Positions 46,317 through 57,689 are shown, numbered from the stretch's first letter. The stretch: DNA of 64,000 bases from Sphagnum compactum (GCA_965153455.1 OZ234493.1:26774213-26838212), one strand, 5' to 3'. Translations and numbers: made by a program. The notes: a model not told the origin generated them from the letters alone.

Positions 46317-47480
46317 AAGTACCATAAAGTGCATATTTTTGGGTTCAAGCTAATTTTAATACTCCTTGCACTTTTGAAAGCATAATCTGAAATCCTGCAA
46401 GTGAGTATCCATGTCACTATATATTGTGAATCATCCAATAATATCTTCATAAAATTGTCCATATATTCTTTGAATGCTTTGTGATAGCTTTTTGAAATGT
46501 TGGAAATCCATTCTTCATTCTAAAAAACATCACCCTCCAAATAAATGCTTTTGGATCTCTGACAAACATTATCTTATATCTATCTTCTAGAGCTATGGAC
46601 ATATGATGGTACCAATAATATCCATCCAATAATGAATATGCCTCTTATGTTGCCATTGTGTTTAGTACTTCATCTATGAATGGTAATGGGAAAGGATCCT
46701 TCTTTGTTGTTGAATTCAACTTTTTAAAGTCCAAATAAATTCTGAGTTTCCCATTTTTTTAGGTAAAAGCACACTATGTTGGACTTTTTTGGATGTCACA
46801 ATGGTAGTTTTTTCTAGGTGAGTCAAGTATTATTGCATTGTATTTGAATATATTTGAGAAACTTGGCAAAAGTAAGATGAAAAATTAAAACCTCCATTCT
46901 TTCAAACCCCAAAAGGATAAACGTTCAATCCAAGGTGAACTTTACAAAGGATGGTACATCCAACGTCATAGTCCAAACAACCCAAAAAAACTATCATTAA
47001 GGATTTTTTTCTTCTAGTGGAGTTGGAAACTAAGCCTACAACTTTCTACCACCACACATTGAAGTACCATAACACGTAAGATGAAAAAATCAAGGAAAAA
47101 AGTCTATAAAAAATGTAAGATTTAAATGAAAATTTCAAATTTGTAAAGTCCATTTTAATATCTAAATTGATTTTTTCAAGGCTCATATTTTTAGAGGTTT
47201 TTTTTAAAGGTTTAAACTATGGTGGTATGAACTTGGAAATGGAAAAAAATGTGAACTTCAACACCATTTAAATGTTTTTTTTGAGAAATCATTAGATTTG
47301 GACTCCAAAAATGGACTTTGAGCTATTAATTTTAATCTAGTGTAGTGTGCTTTTACTATTATTTGGAACTACCACAATTGGTGATAGCCATGTGGCCCCC
47401 TCCATAGGTTGTATGAAACATGTTGCTAATAGTTTATCAATGTCTTGTTTCATTGTTGCACTGTGTCCAAAACTCTTAAT
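46317..47480 (-). pseudogene. Reverse transcriptase of Ty3/gypsy element 3, holding a MITE-like insert
   Basis: From 47480 down: KQDIDKLLAT, FIQPMEGATWLSPIVVVP, then the insert at 46763-47356, then KNGKLRIYLDFKKLN, YYWYHHMSIALEDRYKIMF, FFRMKNGFPTFQKAITK and finally PKNMHFMVL at 46317. The order matches gypsy element 2, of the same lineage. The MPFG motif is altered (FRM), the catalytic YxDD region is damaged (WMIHNI), and several stops are present. The continuation past 46317 was displaced by the family F element. Confidence 0.75.
46763..47356. mobile_element. 594-bp MITE-like element in gypsy RT
   Basis: Its ends are inverted repeats: GTAAAAGCACACTA at the left and TAGTGTGCTTTTAC at the right, identical over 14 bases. 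Beyond that, 'ttggacttttttgga' on the left resembles 'tccaaaaatggacttt' inverted on the right. It splits the RT between VVVP and KNGKLRI. Flanks TTTTTTTAG and TATTATTTG give no clear duplication, so I cannot name the superfamily. No coding capacity. Confidence 0.65.
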
Positions 47481-49175
47481 CCACTCTTAAACTTCATCAT
47501 GTTGCACATGACCTTACCATCACCGAGGTACACGTAATTGGGTTTTCAGGGTTGACAACTGTCAAGAGAACTGAAAAAACAAAACTTGGATGCAAGTCAA
47601 AAGTGTTGCGCCCTTTTAGAATTGGCTCTAATAAACATTCCAACAGTCTTTCAGGTTGGTCCCCATCCCATTTGCTCCCCACTTAAATGTTTAATTTCAA
47701 AGTTCACATCCATGTGGGATTGTGTGCATCAAATTTCATTGAGCTGCCACAAGGTAATGTTATAGTGGTCACACTCATTGTTGTAATCTATGTTTTGGTT
47801 TGGCTAGAATTATCTTAACATTTCTTGGGTTGTATTACAGGTTCTTGTTTCTCTCCGCAATCACATTGATATACAATTTTGAGCCACAACCATGATACTG
47901 TCATGTGCAAAACCTCTGGTTTCGCAAATGTGTTGTACTTGTTAGAATGGTGCTGCATAATTTTGGGCAGGTTGTGCTAGCAACATTGTGCTATTATTGC
48001 TTAGAGTAACTCCACTAATGCTTAGTATGTGAACTTGCAAATTAAAATTGGACAAAGATAAATCAAAACATGTCGGTTTGGCCGAGCTTTCTGGCACAGT
48101 TTGCTCAGGCTAGTGCGAGGCACAGCAAAGCCTAACACCTGTTGTTGACCTGCTGTTGATTGGTTAGATAGTTTGATTGGTCCACGTGGGTTGGTATTAG
48201 TAGTCTCTCGCATATTTGCAGTCCTAGTTTTAGATTTATAGGTGGGGTTGGAAAAAAGTAAATAACTAAACTTGGATGTGAAAAATATTTTTGTAGGGTT
48301 ACATACTAAGCACCGATGGAAATGCTCTTAATCACTTTGCAAATATACTAGAGTGGGTTGAGAAAATTTGCATGAGAGCTTTCTTTTATAAATGGTAAAT
48401 GTTAGGTAATCCCCTTTTCTGTAACCTCAAAATTGCAATGGAATAGACCTACCAGCTAAACATGTTATGGTTGTTGGTGTGTTCAGAACACTAAGGTCTG
48501 CATATGGATTCCATAGAATCATGTGTTGGATTGGTTCAAATTTCCTTCTTTGCAGCAATGAATGAGCAACAATTTTGGTTAGCAATAGATTCAATTTAGC
48601 ACTAGGCTCCACTAGAAGCATTTCCATTTGAGGTGTAAACAACAGGTGCCAAGTGGTCGATGGATGTGAAAGATGTGATTGGCCATGCATACCATGATGA
48701 TGTTGATAAACCACCCAAACAAAAAACCCCCTAATTGAAAAGGAGGGTTTAGTTGTCATTTTTTGCATGAGCAATTTAAAAAATTATGGCACAAAATATG
48801 TTCTTAAAACTAATCCTTTTGCCTTTCCAAACATGCAACACTTTTCACGAATTTTCCAACCATTCATTCATTCTAATTGTAACCTTAAGAAAGATTGACA
48901 AAATATTGATCCTAATGATGTCACCCACATGTAGACTTCCTCTCCTATTTTGTCCACAACTTATGGTGAGATCTTTTGGAGCTTCAATCGTAATCTAGCA
49001 TCCATGGTGGTCAATTGATGTAGAAGAGGCCACATTACAAGGTGCTTAAGACCATACAAAGCACCAAATTCATTCAATTTTCTTCCACCATAAAATCAAT
49101 TGAATGGTCACAGTTGGTATGGGAAAATGGTCTTGTGTCTACAAAGAGTCATGTGTTCTATGCATTTGAAAATAT
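47481..49175. other. Unassigned DNA, possibly retroelement remnant
   Basis: Minus-strand open frames at 47497-47682 and 48427-48774 (115 codons) have no recognisable motif. The position beyond the RT start suggests degraded protease/gag of gypsy element 3, but no diagnostic block is visible. Confidence 0.3.
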
Positions 49176-49330
49176 CACTACTACCAAAGTGGGGTGTAAT
49201 TCACTAGCTTAAATCAATATGGGACCTTAAAAATGAAATAACTTCATTGCATTTTACTGATTTCACCTAGTGAAAATTATTTCATTATAATATCACTATG
49301 TAGACATCATGTTTCATTTCTAGTTAACAA
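49176..49330 (+). mobile_element. Left end of a second CACTA element of the same family
   Basis: CACTACTACCAAAGTGGGGTG and the following 'taattcactag' match the inverted right end of the 31580-38922 element (CACTACTAGGAAAGTGTGGTG, 'tagttcactag') almost base for base. Further TTTCACCTAGTGAAA-type motifs lie up to 49300. No right end was found in the window, so the element is truncated or disrupted, perhaps by the retrotransposon at 49660. Confidence 0.6.
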
Positions 49331-49654
49331 AATTTACTATTACAATTTACTTTAGCAAATAGGTTTATTTTTATGTTTTTAAAAATATTCTATCTATGTT
49401 ACTTTATGATATACCCTATATTATTTTAAGCTATTTTAGTTATTCTAACCTATATTTTACATTATTATAGGCTATTATAAATTATTGTACCCTAAATTAT
49501 GATATGTTATTTTACCATAAAGTATTTTAACTAGTTTATTATAAGCTTTTAAATTATTTAAAATTAAATTATTCAACTAATTTTAGGCTATACTTTAGGT
49601 TATTTTATTTTAAATTATGTTATTTCAACTTATACTTTAAATTATTCAAGGTCA
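49331..49654. other. AT-rich DNA at the left flank of the young gypsy element
   Basis: There is no gene. 'aggctatt', 'ttaaattat' repeats resemble in style the tract that resumes after 57494, so both sides probably belonged to one AT-rich block before the retrotransposon entered. Confidence 0.45.
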
Positions 49655-49659
49655 TTCTG

Positions 49660-50401
49660 TAACCAAAAAGGAGGAGACCCAGAAAACAATCGGATCCCTC
49701 TCTCTGCCCTAGCAGGAGCACATCCGATCGAAACCACAAATCGACTGAGATGCACACAAACACAACACAGACTCCAGACACTAAGTCTCTGCCTGCTCAA
49801 CTTCTGATCGAATTGCACCACAACATGAATGCAGGATTCATTCGACTGAACTGTCCACTCACACAAAGCAACAGAGGCATGAAAGAAACAACGCAATTCC
49901 TCATTCACAGTTTGATATTTACAGCTTCCTCGACAGTGCAAGCGCCCACATCCCTCTTACTACCAAAATCTACCAGCTCTGTGGTGCTAGCCGAGCATCA
50001 CTATGACAGAAGCCAGGGTCTGGCCGATTGCAAATCGCAGCGGAAGAGAAAAACAACAATCAGCCTAACCTCCTCACAGAAATTCCGTCCCATCACCTAA
50101 CTGTTTTCCCAACACTCACTATCCTCTCTACTTAGCTGCCTCGCTTGGCCTCATCCCCAAGCTATCTTACTCGCGCCCATCCTCCCTCATGAATGCAGCG
50201 CCGCACTGAAATTCATGAAGCGCCGTCCTCTAGACAGCTCTTGCCATGCAGCCCATGCATACCCTAGCCATCCGAATTCCGAAATCGATCATGATCCGCC
50301 GCCACTCATGAATGAGGCGGCGAGTCTGATCCTCGTCTCAGTTCGCATCCTCTCACCGGCAAGAAGCAAAAAGAAAACCAGTGACCCGTTGTTCGGTCAC
50401 A
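49660..50401 (-). repeat. 3' LTR of element E
   Basis: In minus sense it begins TGTGACCGAACAACGGG and runs to CCTCCTTTTTGGT near 49663. It is paired with 56749-57488. The six bases GTAACC at 49660-49665 replace the start of the primer-binding site found at the other LTR, so the exact edge is uncertain by a few bases. The plus-strand frames here (49750-50100, 50215-50742) are not genes. Confidence 0.85.
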
Positions 50402-50403
50402 TA

Positions 50404-50425
50404 TGTAACCCCTCCCTTTTTGAAA
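50404..50425 (-). promoter_or_regulatory. Polypurine tract of element E
   Basis: Directly before the 3' LTR in minus sense lies AAAAAGGGAGGGG followed by TTACA. Such a tract resists RNase H and primes plus-strand synthesis. Its place next to TGTGACCG fixes the inner edge of the LTR. Confidence 0.75.
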
Positions 50426-50478
50426 AAGCTGAGTCCCTCAGCTCAGTCCGGTTGAACATAATAAATTTGCAGATCGCG

Positions 50479-53400
50479 TCAGGACCTTTCCCATTGCCGC
50501 CCATCAGCGTCCCGGACGATGCAGATTCGACTGCCTTCTTCGAAGTCGAAATCGCCCTTGCCATCAGCATGCCCAACAAAGTGATAAGGACCTTCCCAGC
50601 TGGCACTGAGTGCTCTCCTCTTGCCTGGTTTCTTCATCTTGACCATCGAAACCCCAGCCACCAGTCCCTCAAACAAGTGTTTACCTGCTTTATGTGCATA
50701 CGTACTCTTCTGTCTTTTCTGTGCCTGTTCAACGTTGAGTAATACATCCTCATGTATGCTCGCAATAAGTTTCACCTTCTCCAGGAACTGCACCGCTGTG
50801 TCTTCCATACTAGAAGAGTCATCAATTACTTCGGTCAGATTGTTCAGGTAGTTGTCTGCCCTAAGTCGCGGCGACCTACCCGTCAGGATCATGTACGGTG
50901 AAAACTTCATGCTCGCCTACACTCCACACCGATACCCAAACAATACCTTCGCCAAGTGCTCATCCCAGCAATTCGTGTTGGCAGGGTTCGCAGCCAGTAC
51001 AGTGATGCCGTGCTTGAGTGTTTTGATCATCCGTTCAGCCATTCTGTTGCAATGCGGCCACTGTGGTGCAGTGCGCTGGTGGTGTATGGCATAATCTCTG
51101 CACATGGTTTCGAATTCTGCACCCCATCCCCCCCATTATCGGTCAGCACAAACCTGGGAACCCCGTACCTGTAGATCAGATCGTCCTCCAAAAATCTGGC
51201 AGTAGTCTGGGCCCCGTGATCAGCAACAGCTTTGGCCTCGCACCACTTCGAGTACTGGTCGATGGCCACCAGGATATACTTATTGCCTGCCCTTGTCTCA
51301 GGCAATGGACCAGCTGTGTCCAGAGCAATTCGATGGAATAAGTCACAAATCGGGATACTCTTCAGACGCTCATCCCCAGAGCGTATGCTTCCCTCACTTC
51401 TTACCAGCTGGCATTGCTGGCACGTTCTGACCATCGTCTTCACACATTCCATTTTATTGTTCCAGAAGTACCTCTGGCAGATTTCTGCCAAGGTCCTCTG
51501 CTCCCCAAAGTGTCCCAAGTCCTCATGCATCTGTGTCACCAGCCTCAGCCTATCTTCAGGTTTGGGTACATACAATTCTTTGAAGTAGAGTTTCCCATCC
51601 TTCCAGCAGTATTGCTTTGCCCTTTTTTTTACTCTCTTACTTTCCTGAACATTAACTTCTTCAGAAATAAACCCGTTCTTCAGCCATTCCATACAGACCG
51701 CATCTTCCCAGATGTCAGTTTGACTTGAATTATCGACACACGCTCCTTCATCCTCTGACCTCGCATTACTGGCCTCGGGTGCATTATCATTCCACAACCC
51801 TTGGGCAGCTAGCACTAGCTCAAGCTGCTGCTTCCTGTCATAGTACATGGTTCCACCTTTCCACATGGTCTGCTTGTCTCTGGAGAATTCCGAGTCTCGG
51901 ATTTCATTTCTAGCAGCTTCGGATCCCTCCTCAGGTGAATCAGCTTCCTCATCCGTCTGCACTTCCAACATGCACAAGTGATGTGGCTCTGACCATCTCC
52001 AGTGGTTGATGCCAAAACAACATCTGACGTGCTGCTTCGTCCCTCCTGATTGTCTCCGCAGACCAAGCCATTCCGACTGCCTGCCAATCTGGGTAGAGAA
52101 CACAATTTCAGTCATGGCAACAGAGTTGCCTTGCCCACTATTAATATCTCGGATCTCTTCACAAAAATCGTCATCATCCTTGGCCTCCCCGACTGGGTTC
52201 CGGCTCAGCGCATCCACATTAGTGTGTTTCATCCCTGGTCGATGCAGAATTTTGAAGCTGAAATCCTGCAGCAGGTCAATCCAGCGTCCCCTCCTTCCAT
52301 TCGCATCAGAGACCGTCGCAAGCCATTCAAGTGGCTTGTGATCGGTCCTCAGAGTGAAATGTGTCCGGTGGAGGTATTGCCTGAAATGCATGATGCCCCA
52401 AATTAGTGCATAACACTCCCCTTCCATGGGATGGAATTTCTTTTGCACAATCGTCAGACCTTTGCTGGCGTATGCGATAACTCTCTCCATCCTGCCTTCT
52501 CTTTGGGATAGAATGGCACCGACATCCTTCGGTGACCAATCTACATCGAGGCAAAATGGCCTCTTGAAGTCTGGTCGAGTGAGCACAGGAGCAGCCACAA
52601 GCGCTCCCTTCAGGGCTTCAAAGGCATTTTGACAACCCAGATCCCACACAAAATCAGCCTCTTTCCTTGTCAATTCAAACAAGGGAACAACCATCCGAGA
52701 GTATCCACGGATATAATTTCTGTAGTATCCAGTCAATCCCAGGAAAGACCTCATGTTCGTGACCGTCTTTGGTACTGGAAAATGAATCACAGCAGCAATT
52801 TTACTTGGGTCTGGTCTAGTCCCTTCACAGCTGACCACATGTCCTAGAAAAGTAATGCTCCTGGCAGCAAAACAGCATTTGCCTGGATTGAGTTTCAGGT
52901 TTACTTCCCTTAGTTTGGAAAGCACAGCATCCAGGTGTCGGAGATGGTCCTCCCAACATTCGCTGTGGACATTAAGGTCGTCCACAAACACCTTCAGAAA
53001 CTTATCCCCCAGATCTTTGAAAACCAGTGACATCGTCCTGGTGAATGTGCTTGTTGCATTCTTAAGACCAAAAGGCATAACAGTCCAGTCATATAGACCG
53101 GTTTTGGTGATCAGCGCCGTCTTCTTCACGTCGTCTGGGGCCATGCGAATCTGCCAAAATCCCGATTACAAGTCTAACGCACTGAACCAATTCGACCTTC
53201 CTAATTGGGATATCACATCCTCAACTAAAGGCATCGGGAATGAATCTCTCCGGGTCTGTAGATTGAGTGGTTTGTAGCCCCCACAGAATCTCATGCTTCC
53301 GTCCTTCTTCACAGGCAGGGTCACTCGACATGCGTATTCTGAGTTACTGGGCCTCATTTTGCCCAGATCCACCAATACGTCAATCTGGCGCTTCACTTCG

Positions 53401-54758
53401 GCTTCTTCCCAATAAGACAGTCGTCCGGGGGTCGCTCTACATGGCACAAATCCCTGCGTGTCGATGGAGTGTTCCTCGACCGTACAGTACCCGAGCTCAC
53501 CCTTGTTCCAAGCAAACACATCCTGATATCCCTCTAACACCTTCCACAACAATGGCCTCTTTAGTTCGTCCAGGCCTGGATCTATCCTGATCTTCTGACA
53601 TATGTCATTCCACTTGGAATTCACACCAGACTCGTCTGCGGTAGTGATTTGGTCTTCTAGCTTCCTGCAAGAAGCAGTATCATTCAATCGGCGAACTTGC
53701 AATAATGCAGGAGCCTCCACATTGGCCGAACCAGAGGGTGCTTGCTTCTTTCGTTCTGCATCAGCTACCCATTTGATCCAGTCGGCATAATCATCCGAAT
53801 CTCCCGCTTCCTCCTTCATGAGGCGGTCTGTTTGTTCCTGCAAAGTCAGCTGTAGTATCTGCTGAGGTCCCTCCCTCATGACCAGCTGTTCAAGTTCCGT
53901 GTCCTCGAATTCTGACTCATCACAGATCGGTTCCTGCAGTTGATGTTCCTCTTCAGAGTTCTCAGACGTATCAGAGTCCGATTCTGACATTCGTATCGCT
54001 GGCCGTTGGTCCCTTACTTCGGTATTGATACGCGGGCGCTCCACGACCAGGTCAGATCTCTCGGTAGCTTGTAGATCCATTGGCTTCAAGCCTTCTGGAC
54101 TCACTGCATGCAACATGTTCACCATGGTCAGAGGTAGTACCTCAACATCCACCCCCGGACCATGCCTCACCTGAATCAATCCACGTTCTACATCAATGAT
54201 TGCTCCTATCTTGATTAGAAAATCAAGTCCTAGCAGCACATCGTAGCTATCAGTATCCACCACCATAAACGTCATAAGACATTGTACGCCTCCAGTCTTG
54301 ATCGATACTTCATCGATCCTTCCCATAGCTCGTGTAACAATGCCAGATGCAGTCTTGTAGGTTTCTGATCCAGGGACCAGATGCATCATACCCATTTCTC
54401 TGACCACTGCAGCGGCCATGACAGACATGGACGCACCAGTGTCCACGAGTCCCTCGATCAGGTAGCCATTTATCTCAACAGATAAATGCAATGTTTTGCT
54501 CCTGTGAGTCTTATTGACACAAATCCTCCTCAGGGTCGGAGGAGCAGACACCATTGACACCTGAGTACTCTCAACTTCCGAATCCTTCCTCCTTCTAGCA
54601 ACTTTCACTAAATTCTCCAGTTGCTCCAATTCGCCTGGTATCATCATCACCGTCTCCATTGGTGTCAGGGAGACCTTCCCCTTTATGAAATGGGAAAGAA
54701 TCTTTGATCTGACGGCATTCTCCCGATTCACCCCACTGTTGTCTTTTGCCACCTCATT
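50479..54758 (-). pseudogene. Pol of element E: protease, RT, RNase H, integrase
   Basis: Protease: GLVDTGASMSVMAA (catalytic DTG) at about 54450, then VLLGLDFL. RT: PLPVKKDGS-like, MRFCGGYKPLN, FSALDL near 53170, then VMPFGLKNATSTFTRTM and the active site FVDDLNVHSE. RNase H: FCLDVDWSPKDVGAIL and LRTDHKPLEWLATV. Integrase: HEDLGHFG with CQQCQ (zinc finger), ALDTAGPLP (D), FVLTDNGG (D), MAERMIKTLKHG (E), and SWEGPYHF near the end; no chromodomain follows. Lesions are TAA at 53166-53168 and TAG at 50917-50919, each in place of a likely CAA/CAG, and a one-base deletion in a G-run near 51130. Otherwise the frame is continuous with gag, so loss of function is recent. Confidence 0.9.
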
Positions 54759-55754
54759 CTATGGTGCAACACCAGTTGTTGGCAGTTCAACCAGATGTCT
54801 TCGCCTGGGTATGCAAGTGTGTGAGAATACATTCTCATTTCCACACAATTCATTGAGCTGCTGCAACGTTGCTGCCTCATCATTCAATAATACCTCAAGG
54901 AAATTGGCCGCTCCAGAATGTGATTTTCTGTCTTTAGATTTCTTCCAGCACCTGTCCTCAGAGTGCCCAAGACCTGAACAAAAAGAACATTTTATACCAC
55001 AATTTTTGGTCCTATGCAGCATACCACATTTGGCACATTTTGGCCGTGGCTCATTCAGCCTTGGACACGACGTGGCTATATGGTCCTTCCCCTTGCAGAC
55101 TTGACATTCTTTAAACTGGGCAGAAAAAGAAGATGGTGTAGAGTTCGGCACACCTCCCTTAAAAAAGTTGATCAGTGTATCATTCAAAGTGGCAACCTGA
55201 TGTTCCATAGACATTTCAGCTATTCTTTCTTCCTGTTCCTCTTTGAGAGGCTCGAATGGAGTCTCTTCAAGCTCACCTAGCACTCGCTCCACCTCATTGG
55301 CTGCACCCAACAATTCCTCTATATCAGCAAAAATTCTTACAACGCACAATTTTCGGATCTCAGGCCTCAACTTGGCCAGAAACCTCCTTCTTTGCTCGGC
55401 ATCTGATATTCTGCCTTTCCGGAAAAATTTGTCCAACCGTTCGAAATACCTCTGAACCCATTCTCTGGGTTCCTGCTTGATGGCATCAAGCTTTGCCCGG
55501 ATGTCATCATCGTCAATATTGCCATACTTCTGCAAAATCAAGGTCCGCAACTCAGTCCAATCAGCCGGAGTTGGTTGGAGCCTCCTGAGCCATTCACGGG
55601 CCCGTCCTCTCAAGTTGAGCTTTGCGATTTTAAAAAGCTTGTCCGCATTGAGGTCTCGCACCTCAGCGGCCATGGTGAGCCTTTCAGCCCAATCACTGAC
55701 GGCTTCGTGTTCTCGTCCCCAGAACAATTCGTCCATGCCCTGTGGATTAGTCAT
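54759..55754 (-). CDS. Gag of element E, with three zinc knuckles
   Basis: Gag packages the element RNA. ATG 55754 opens MTNPQGMDELFWGREHEAV and 331 codons follow to TAG at 54759-54761. The core domain spans about residues 10-150 (WAERLTMAAEVRDL, AREWLRRL, WVQRYFERLDKFFRKG). Three Cys/His knuckles follow at about residues 215-275: CQVCKGKDHIATSC, CAKCGMLHRTKNC and CSFCSGLGHSEDRC. The middle one has CX2CX3HX4C spacing, the other two CX2CX4HX4C. No frame lesion is seen. Pol continues in the same frame after the single TAG. The longer frame to 55832 has no ATG and is not needed. Confidence 0.85.
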   Translation of the reverse strand: MTNPQGMDELFWGREHEAVSDWAERLTMAAEVRDLNADKLFKIAKLNLRGRAREWLRRLQPTPADWTELRTLILQKYGNIDDDDIRAKLDAIKQEPREWVQRYFERLDKFFRKGRISDAEQRRRFLAKLRPEIRKLCVVRIFADIEELLGAANEVERVLGELEETPFEPLKEEQEERIAEMSMEHQVATLNDTLINFFKGGVPNSTPSSFSAQFKECQVCKGKDHIATSCPRLNEPRPKCAKCGMLHRTKNCGIKCSFCSGLGHSEDRCWKKSKDRKSHSGAANFLEVLLNDEAATLQQLNELCGNENVFSHTCIPRRRHLVELPTTGVAP

Positions 55755-56016
55755 TCTGCAGATGTATAATGAAGACAAAGAAAATTGCAAAACCGCCTTC
55801 AGACTACAAAGTCCTGAGATCACAATGTACACACTTCAAAAGTTGCTTGACTCTGACTTTCAACAACAGACGTCAAACTGGACACCAAAAATCTGAATGA
55901 GCTTCCTTACACTCAGCACTTCAAAAACAAAAGAAAACAGATGCAAAAATCAAACCAAAATTTTATCTCTGGTAATTTAGTTCTAGCTTTTGAAACAAAA
56001 ACGACATCCGTCTGAG

Positions 56017-56674
56017 TCACCCATCAAATTCAGCCTGCACTCCTTCATGGATGGGCTTCAGTGGTGGAAAGACAGCTGGAACAGTGGAAAATTTCTGTTC
56101 ATCAGTCGACTCTTGCTGAAACTTCCACTCTCCTTCCTTGGTACGCCAAACTCTCCAGCCAATGAGACGTGATCTGGAGCCGTTGTGCTCCACTCGATTC
56201 ACTCGATCTCCCTCCTGAAACAGGTCCTCTATCCCGGGTATGAATAGTCGCACAAAATGATTCGGTGATATTGCAGACTTTGGCACCCAAATGTCCCCAA
56301 GTCTTGGAATCGCCTCTTGTCTCTCTGAAAACGCAAGAGCGATCCTATGCAAGGTAGGAAGTGTAGTAGCAGTGCTCCTGCAGCTCTGATGTGTGAGCCC
56401 AGGCTCCTGCTCCATTAGTGACCTTCAACCAAACTATGGCTCTTGTGTAGAACCTACTGTGAACTATTTCAACAGCGATGTCCCCTACTCTAGTTGCGTC
56501 GAGATCTATCCCCACTAACCTCATAACACCAAATCCTAAAAATTGTAGAATTGCCGCTCCTCTTTGAGGGCCGTTCTGCACAGTATAGAAATCAAATCTA
56601 CTAACGAGATTCAGCTCACGATACCCCTGTGTCAATGCTTCTATGGGAACTTCCTCACCGCTAGTAGAAGACAT
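56017..56674 (-). pseudogene. Extra ORF between 5' LTR and gag of element E (one frameshift)
   Basis: ATG 56674 opens MSSTSGEEVPIEALTQGY and the frame runs to about 56345 (110 codons). An overlapping frame from 56415 continues for 132 codons to 56017 with WVPKSAISPNHFVRLFI, EGDRVNRVEHNGSR and LIGWRVWRTKEGEW. The two join into one protein of about 200-220 residues if one base is gained or lost between 56345 and 56415. I recognise no domain. ORFs before gag are known in some gypsy lineages (for example Ogre/Tat), but the usual plant gypsy plan lacks them. It ends 263 bases before the Gag start. Confidence 0.6.
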
Positions 56675-56736
56675 GACTTCTAAAGTTCATCCTCTTCAGA
56701 CATCTATCTGTATCACCGATCTCTCAGACAACGCAA

Positions 56737-56752
56737 CCATGCTCTGATACCA
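56737..56752 (-). promoter_or_regulatory. Primer-binding site (initiator tRNA-Met) of element E
   Basis: In minus sense TGGTATCAGAGCATGG follows the 5' LTR at once. It complements the 3' end of plant initiator tRNA-Met except for one missing base, the standard primer of many plant LTR elements. Confidence 0.85.
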
Positions 56753-57488
56753 AAAAGGAGGAGACCCAGAAGACAATCGGATCCCTCTCTCTGCCCTAGC
56801 AGGAGCACATCCGATCGAAACCACAGATCGACTGAGATGCACACAAACACAACACAGACTCCAGACACTGAGTCTCTGCCTGCTCAACTTCTGATCGAAT
56901 CGCACCACAACATGAATGCAGGATTCATTCGACTGAACTGTCCACTCACACAAAGCAACAGAGGCATGAAAGAAACAACGCAATTCCTCATTCACAGTTT
57001 GATATTTACAGCTTCCTCGACAGTGCAAGCGCCCACATCCCTCTTACTACCAAAATCTACCAGCTCTGTGGTGCTAGCCGAGCATCACCATGACAGAAGC
57101 GAGGGTCTGGCCGATTGCAAATCGCAGCGGAAGAGAAAAACAACAATCAGCCTAACCTCCTCACAGAACTTCCGTCCCATCACCTAACTGTCTTCCCAAC
57201 ACTCATTATCCTCTCTACTTAGCTGCGTCGCTTGGTTTCATCCCCAAGCTATCTTACTCGCGCCCATCCTCCCTCATGAATGCAGCGCCGCACTGGAATT
57301 CATGAAGCGCCGTCCTCTAGACAGCTCTTGCCATGCAGCCCATGCATACCCTAGCCATCCGAATTCCGAAATCGATCATGATCCGCCGCCACTCATGAAT
57401 GAAGCGGCGAGTCTGATCCTCGTCTCAGTTCGCATCCTCTCACCGGCAAGAAGCAAAAAGAAAACCAGTGACCGGTTGTTCGGTCATA
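56749..57488 (-). repeat. 5' LTR of element E
   Basis: In minus sense it begins TATGACCGAACAACCGG (TG mutated to TA relative to the 3' LTR) and ends CCTCCTTTT before the primer-binding site. It aligns with 49660-50401 throughout, with scattered single-base differences. The plus-strand frames within it (56837-57187, 57302-57499) mirror those in the other LTR and are not genes. Confidence 0.85.
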
Positions 57489-57493
57489 ATTCT

Positions 57494-57689
57494 ACTTAAT
57501 GTTATTATAAATTAGTTTATCCTAAGCATAATAATTTTAAAATAATAAAACAAAATATAATGACCTAAGGTATAAATAACTTAGAATAGAAAATAATAAC
57601 CTATGAAAAATAATTTTGAATACCCTATAATATAATAACTACCAATAGCCTACAATATTATAACATATAATAACCAACAATAACTTATA
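57494..57689. other. AT-rich flank of element E
   Basis: Continuation of the AT-rich block before 49655. No gene. Confidence 0.4.

Larger units (their letters stand above)
49660..57488 (-). mobile_element. Nearly complete Ty3/gypsy LTR retrotransposon (element E)
   Basis: In minus sense the order is 5' LTR (57488-about 56753), primer-binding site complementary to initiator tRNA-Met, extra ORF, gag, protease, RT, RNase H, integrase, polypurine tract and 3' LTR (50401-49660). ATTCT on the plus strand lies at both edges (49655-49659 and 57489-57493) as a likely 5-bp duplication. The LTRs differ at about 15 of 740 bases by my count, so the insertion is the most recent in the window. Lesions are few: three in-frame stops across gag-pol and one frameshift. 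Its G+C content is clearly higher than that of its surroundings. Confidence 0.9.

Noticed and set aside
49750-50742. Plus-strand frames in and beside the 3' LTR of element E, repeated at 56837-57499
   Set aside because: They are the same sequence twice because both lie in LTRs; they run antisense to the element and show no protein motif.
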